DNA of 38,194 bases from contig NZ_JHUV01000001.1 in assembly GCF_000619805.1 (NCBI RefSeq), positions 1 to 38,194 of the forward strand, read 5' to 3'. The notes beneath the pieces were generated by a model that was not told the DNA's origin, did no database searches, and saw only the letters and a list, made by a program, of their open reading frames with translations. Source of the DNA: Sulfurihydrogenibium subterraneum DSM 15120. Its GTDB lineage: Bacteria; Aquificota; Aquificia; Aquificales; Hydrogenothermaceae. Shown in pieces: positions 36,217-38,194 of the stretch (position 1 is its first letter; every line of letters begins with the position of its first letter). A program made the position numbers and the translations under genes.

Positions 36217-37928
36217 TTTATCCGTGGTTAACTCCACTTATAATACTTGTAGTTGGAATAGTTTTAAATCAAAAGTTTAATTTTAGCATACATATAGTTA
36301 TTCCAGTTTTAATTTTCATTCTATCTTTTTCTTTTAAAGGTATTTTTAGATATATAATTTTAAACGTTGGCATACTTCTACTTGCTTTTTCTGTAAGTTA
36401 TAAAGAAAAGATAAATACTTTTGAGATAAAAACTCCTTCATTTTTTGAGTGTAAGGTCGTATCATTTCCAAGTGAGTATAGAACTTCTAAATCTTTTGAC
36501 TGTAAAGTTATATCTTCAGATTATCAGGAGCTGAAAGGAAAGACTATAAAGGTTTACTCAAAGGAAGAAGATGTATACTTTTTAACAAGACTGGCTTTTT
36601 TTGGTAAAGGGAAGGTAGAAGATGGAGAGGTGAAGGTTAGTACTATAAAAAATTTTGTGATAGTGGACAATTCTGATAATCCTTTATACTCATTTTTTAA
36701 GCTTAAAGAAAGTCTGATAAATAACTACGGACTTCATAGATTAAATAATGAGACTTTTTCTGTTGGAACTGCTTTAATATTTGGAGAAAAGAAGTATTTG
36801 GATTATGGAACTTACAAACCTTTTTTAGAGACAGGTCTTGCACATCTAATAGCAATATCTGGGTCTCACATCGCAATACTGTTTTTTTCTTTAAACTTTA
36901 TTCTGTTTTTCTTTAGTGAAAGAGTTAGATATCTTGTTTTAGCCTCTCTTCTTCCTTTTTATACAGTTTTTACAGGTTTTGGTATTCCTGTTGTTAGAGC
37001 TGTGTTTATGGCTTTAATTTTTATACTTTCTAAACTTCTTTATTTAAAAAACAATCCTTTAAACATTCTGTTTTTTACAGCTTTTATTTTTCTACTGATT
37101 AATCCTGATTCTTTGTTTTCTGTATCTTTTCAGCTCTCTTTTGTGGCTGTGCTTGGAATAATACTTAGCGTTGAAGTTTTAAAAGATTACAATAATCTTG
37201 TTAAACTTTTAGGTGTGTCTTTGTTTGCAACTTTATTCACAGCTCCGATAGTTTTATACTACTTTTATAACTTTTCTCCAACTACTATAATAGCCACTCC
37301 TATAGCCTCTTTACCTTTGTATCCTTTGCTTACTCTCTCAGTTTTTAACATTTTTACAGGGTTTAATCTTGACTTTTTAGTTAAGTTTATGGACTTTTTT
37401 GGACTGATTTTTATTGAGATAGTTAAGTTTTTCTCAAAACTTGGTTTTTATCATACAGGGTTTAGTCCATCTGTATGGGTTATTAGTTTATATTTTGTTG
37501 TGATTTTAGCTGTTTTAAACTTGAAGATAAGAGCTGTTGAAAAGGTCTTGATAAGTTGTTTTGCTTTTATTGTTTTTCTGTTTTTAAGTAAAAGTGATTT
37601 AAGACCTAAGATTTATACTATTAAGACAAAGGTTTATCCTGTTGTATTTGTAGCAAAGGAAGGGAGCTGTTATCTTTTTACTGATTTTGAGTATAGCAAG
37701 GCTTTGAATCTTTTGAGGAAGGAAGGTTGTAAGTCAAGCTATCTTTTAACAGAAAAGCCTGAGAAGTTTTCAGATGACTTTATTTTAAACTTTGATAGGA
37801 TTATAACTTACACTTATCAGGTAAGTGTGGACAATATTCTGTTTAAAAAGTGGGTAGAACCGTATTTGCTGATAAATGGTAAAGAGTATTTTTTGAAAAA
37901 CGATGATAGAGTTATTTTCTTGGATTAA
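36213..37928 (+). CDS. comEC: ComEC/Rec2-family DNA-uptake channel protein
   Basis: ComEC carries single-stranded DNA across the inner membrane in natural transformation. The 571-residue product has two or three N-terminal membrane helices, an OB-like periplasmic region (about residues 70-150), and the Competence domain. The diagnostic GLAHLIAISGSHIAIL is at about 208-223, followed by FTGFGIPVVRAVFMALIFIL and many hydrophobic segments. The metallo-beta-lactamase domain found at the C terminus of many ComEC proteins is absent: only about 110 residues follow the last membrane helix and no HxHxDH motif is seen. The start is GTG at 36213, overlapping dedA. No terminator is visible after the stop. 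Confidence 0.9.
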   Translation: MIYPWLTPLIILVVGIVLNQKFNFSIHIVIPVLIFILSFSFKGIFRYIILNVGILLLAFSVSYKEKINTFEIKTPSFFECKVVSFPSEYRTSKSFDCKVISSDYQELKGKTIKVYSKEEDVYFLTRLAFFGKGKVEDGEVKVSTIKNFVIVDNSDNPLYSFFKLKESLINNYGLHRLNNETFSVGTALIFGEKKYLDYGTYKPFLETGLAHLIAISGSHIAILFFSLNFILFFFSERVRYLVLASLLPFYTVFTGFGIPVVRAVFMALIFILSKLLYLKNNPLNILFFTAFIFLLINPDSLFSVSFQLSFVAVLGIILSVEVLKDYNNLVKLLGVSLFATLFTAPIVLYYFYNFSPTTIIATPIASLPLYPLLTLSVFNIFTGFNLDFLVKFMDFFGLIFIEIVKFFSKLGFYHTGFSPSVWVISLYFVVILAVLNLKIRAVEKVLISCFAFIVFLFLSKSDLRPKIYTIKTKVYPVVFVAKEGSCYLFTDFEYSKALNLLRKEGCKSSYLLTEKPEKFSDDFILNFDRIITYTYQVSVDNILFKKWVEPYLLINGKEYFLKNDDRVIFLD

Positions 37929-38025
37929 ATAGCGACAGGTCAAGGTTAGCTCAAAACATATAATAGTTTACACATTAAGCACTATTTAAGTTAGTTTGAG
38001 TTTCTTTTAATATAAAAAAGACTAC
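37929..38025 (+). other. Non-coding AT-rich flank between comEC and the CRISPR array
   Basis: No gene, terminator or clear promoter is seen. A TATAAT occurs at 37959-37964 without a usable -35. CTCAAA near 37950 and TTTGAG near 37995 are complementary but far apart. It may include the trailer of the leftward-transcribed array. Confidence 0.4.
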
Positions 38026-38055
38026 ATTTTAATCTTTAAAAAGCATGTTAAAAAC
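38026..38055. repeat. Decayed terminal CRISPR repeat
   Basis: Aligned without gaps to the intact repeat, 20 of 30 bases match, including the last seven (TAAAAAC) and AGC[A]-type positions before them. Eight of the ten differences are transitions, mostly C to T or G to A. It is followed by 37 bases before the first intact repeat, the same range as the intact 35-base spacer. Decayed repeats are typical of the leader-distal end of arrays. Confidence 0.65.
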
Positions 38056-38092
38056 AATATAAAACTCTTGAATGAAACACTAGTAAATGAAA

Positions 38093-38194
38093 GTTTCAAT
38101 TCCTCATAGGCACGCTAAAAACGTACATGGAAAAATATCCTGACAAATACAAAAAGCGTTTCAATTCCTCATAGGCACGCTAAAAACCCTACAT
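38093..38194 (-). CRISPR. CRISPR array, leader-distal end (continues past the right edge)
   Basis: Two identical 30-base repeats lie at 38093-38122 and 38158-38187 (plus strand begins GTTTCAATTCCTCATAGG and ends GCTAAAAAC). They are separated by a 35-base spacer (38123-38157), and a second spacer begins at 38188. The reverse complement ends in ATTGAAAC, the common 8-base crRNA 5' handle of type I-B and type III systems, so transcription is probably on the minus strand, entering from beyond the right edge. No cas gene is in the window, so subtype is open. Confidence 0.93.

Noticed and set aside
37959-37964. TATAAT upstream of the CRISPR array as a plus-strand array promoter
   Set aside because: No -35 at any usable spacing, and repeat polarity and the decayed left repeat point to transcription from the right.

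Overview
The window is a low-GC, densely packed bacterial chromosome segment, most likely from a thermophilic member of the Aquificota and probably a Sulfurihydrogenibium-like Hydrogenothermaceae. This is inferred from the AT-rich, Lys/Glu/Ile-rich coding, a leucyl-tRNA synthetase present only as an alpha-type subunit, a carB present only as its N-terminal half, myo-inositol-phosphate synthase, and the overall gene content. No 16S rRNA is present, so the genus is not proven.

Positions 1-16922 (+) hold one long translation superoperon: the 3' end of tuf, then the complete S10, spc and alpha clusters (rpsJ to rplQ, including secY, adk, map, infA and rpmJ). It runs on into yggT, a FliK-like gene and a stand-alone FlhB C-terminal-domain gene (FlhX/YlqH type). 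Genes are separated by a few bases or overlap. Three sites break the monotony: a sigma70-like promoter before rplN, an extended -10 promoter just before map (possibly a near-leaderless mRNA), and a GC-rich, highly self-complementary 110-base spacer between rpsD and rpoA that looks like an uncharacterised structured RNA.

Positions 16906-24696 alternate in strand: dapD (-); yip1-mscS-coaE-gmhB (+); tsaB-amidase-coaX followed by tRNA-Ser(GCU) with its own promoter (-); and a small FlgM-like gene (+) behind a convincing sigma28 promoter. With the FliK-like/FlhX pair this is the second motility trace in the window. Positions 23566-31817 are mainly minus strand: carB (N-terminal half)-leuS (alpha type)-cysteine desulfurase, then, after a plus-strand PEGA/SHOCT lipoprotein gene and a terminator, serA-ino1-DUF167.

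Positions 31893-37928 (+) hold a radical SAM gene and an exported peroxiredoxin, groES-groEL with a perfect consensus promoter and a strong terminator, and dedA-comEC. The right edge (38026-38194) is the end of a CRISPR array: two identical 30-bp repeats with one full 35-bp spacer, preceded at the correct period by a decayed repeat copy. Repeat polarity suggests that the array is transcribed leftward and that its leader and cas genes lie beyond the right edge.

Most of the window is core biology: translation, secretion, and the CoA, lysine/diaminopimelate, serine, inositol and pyrimidine/arginine pathways, plus chaperonin. The parts most worth a second look are the rpsD-rpoA RNA element, the sigma28-FlgM unit, the two adjacent split enzymes, and the decayed CRISPR terminus.
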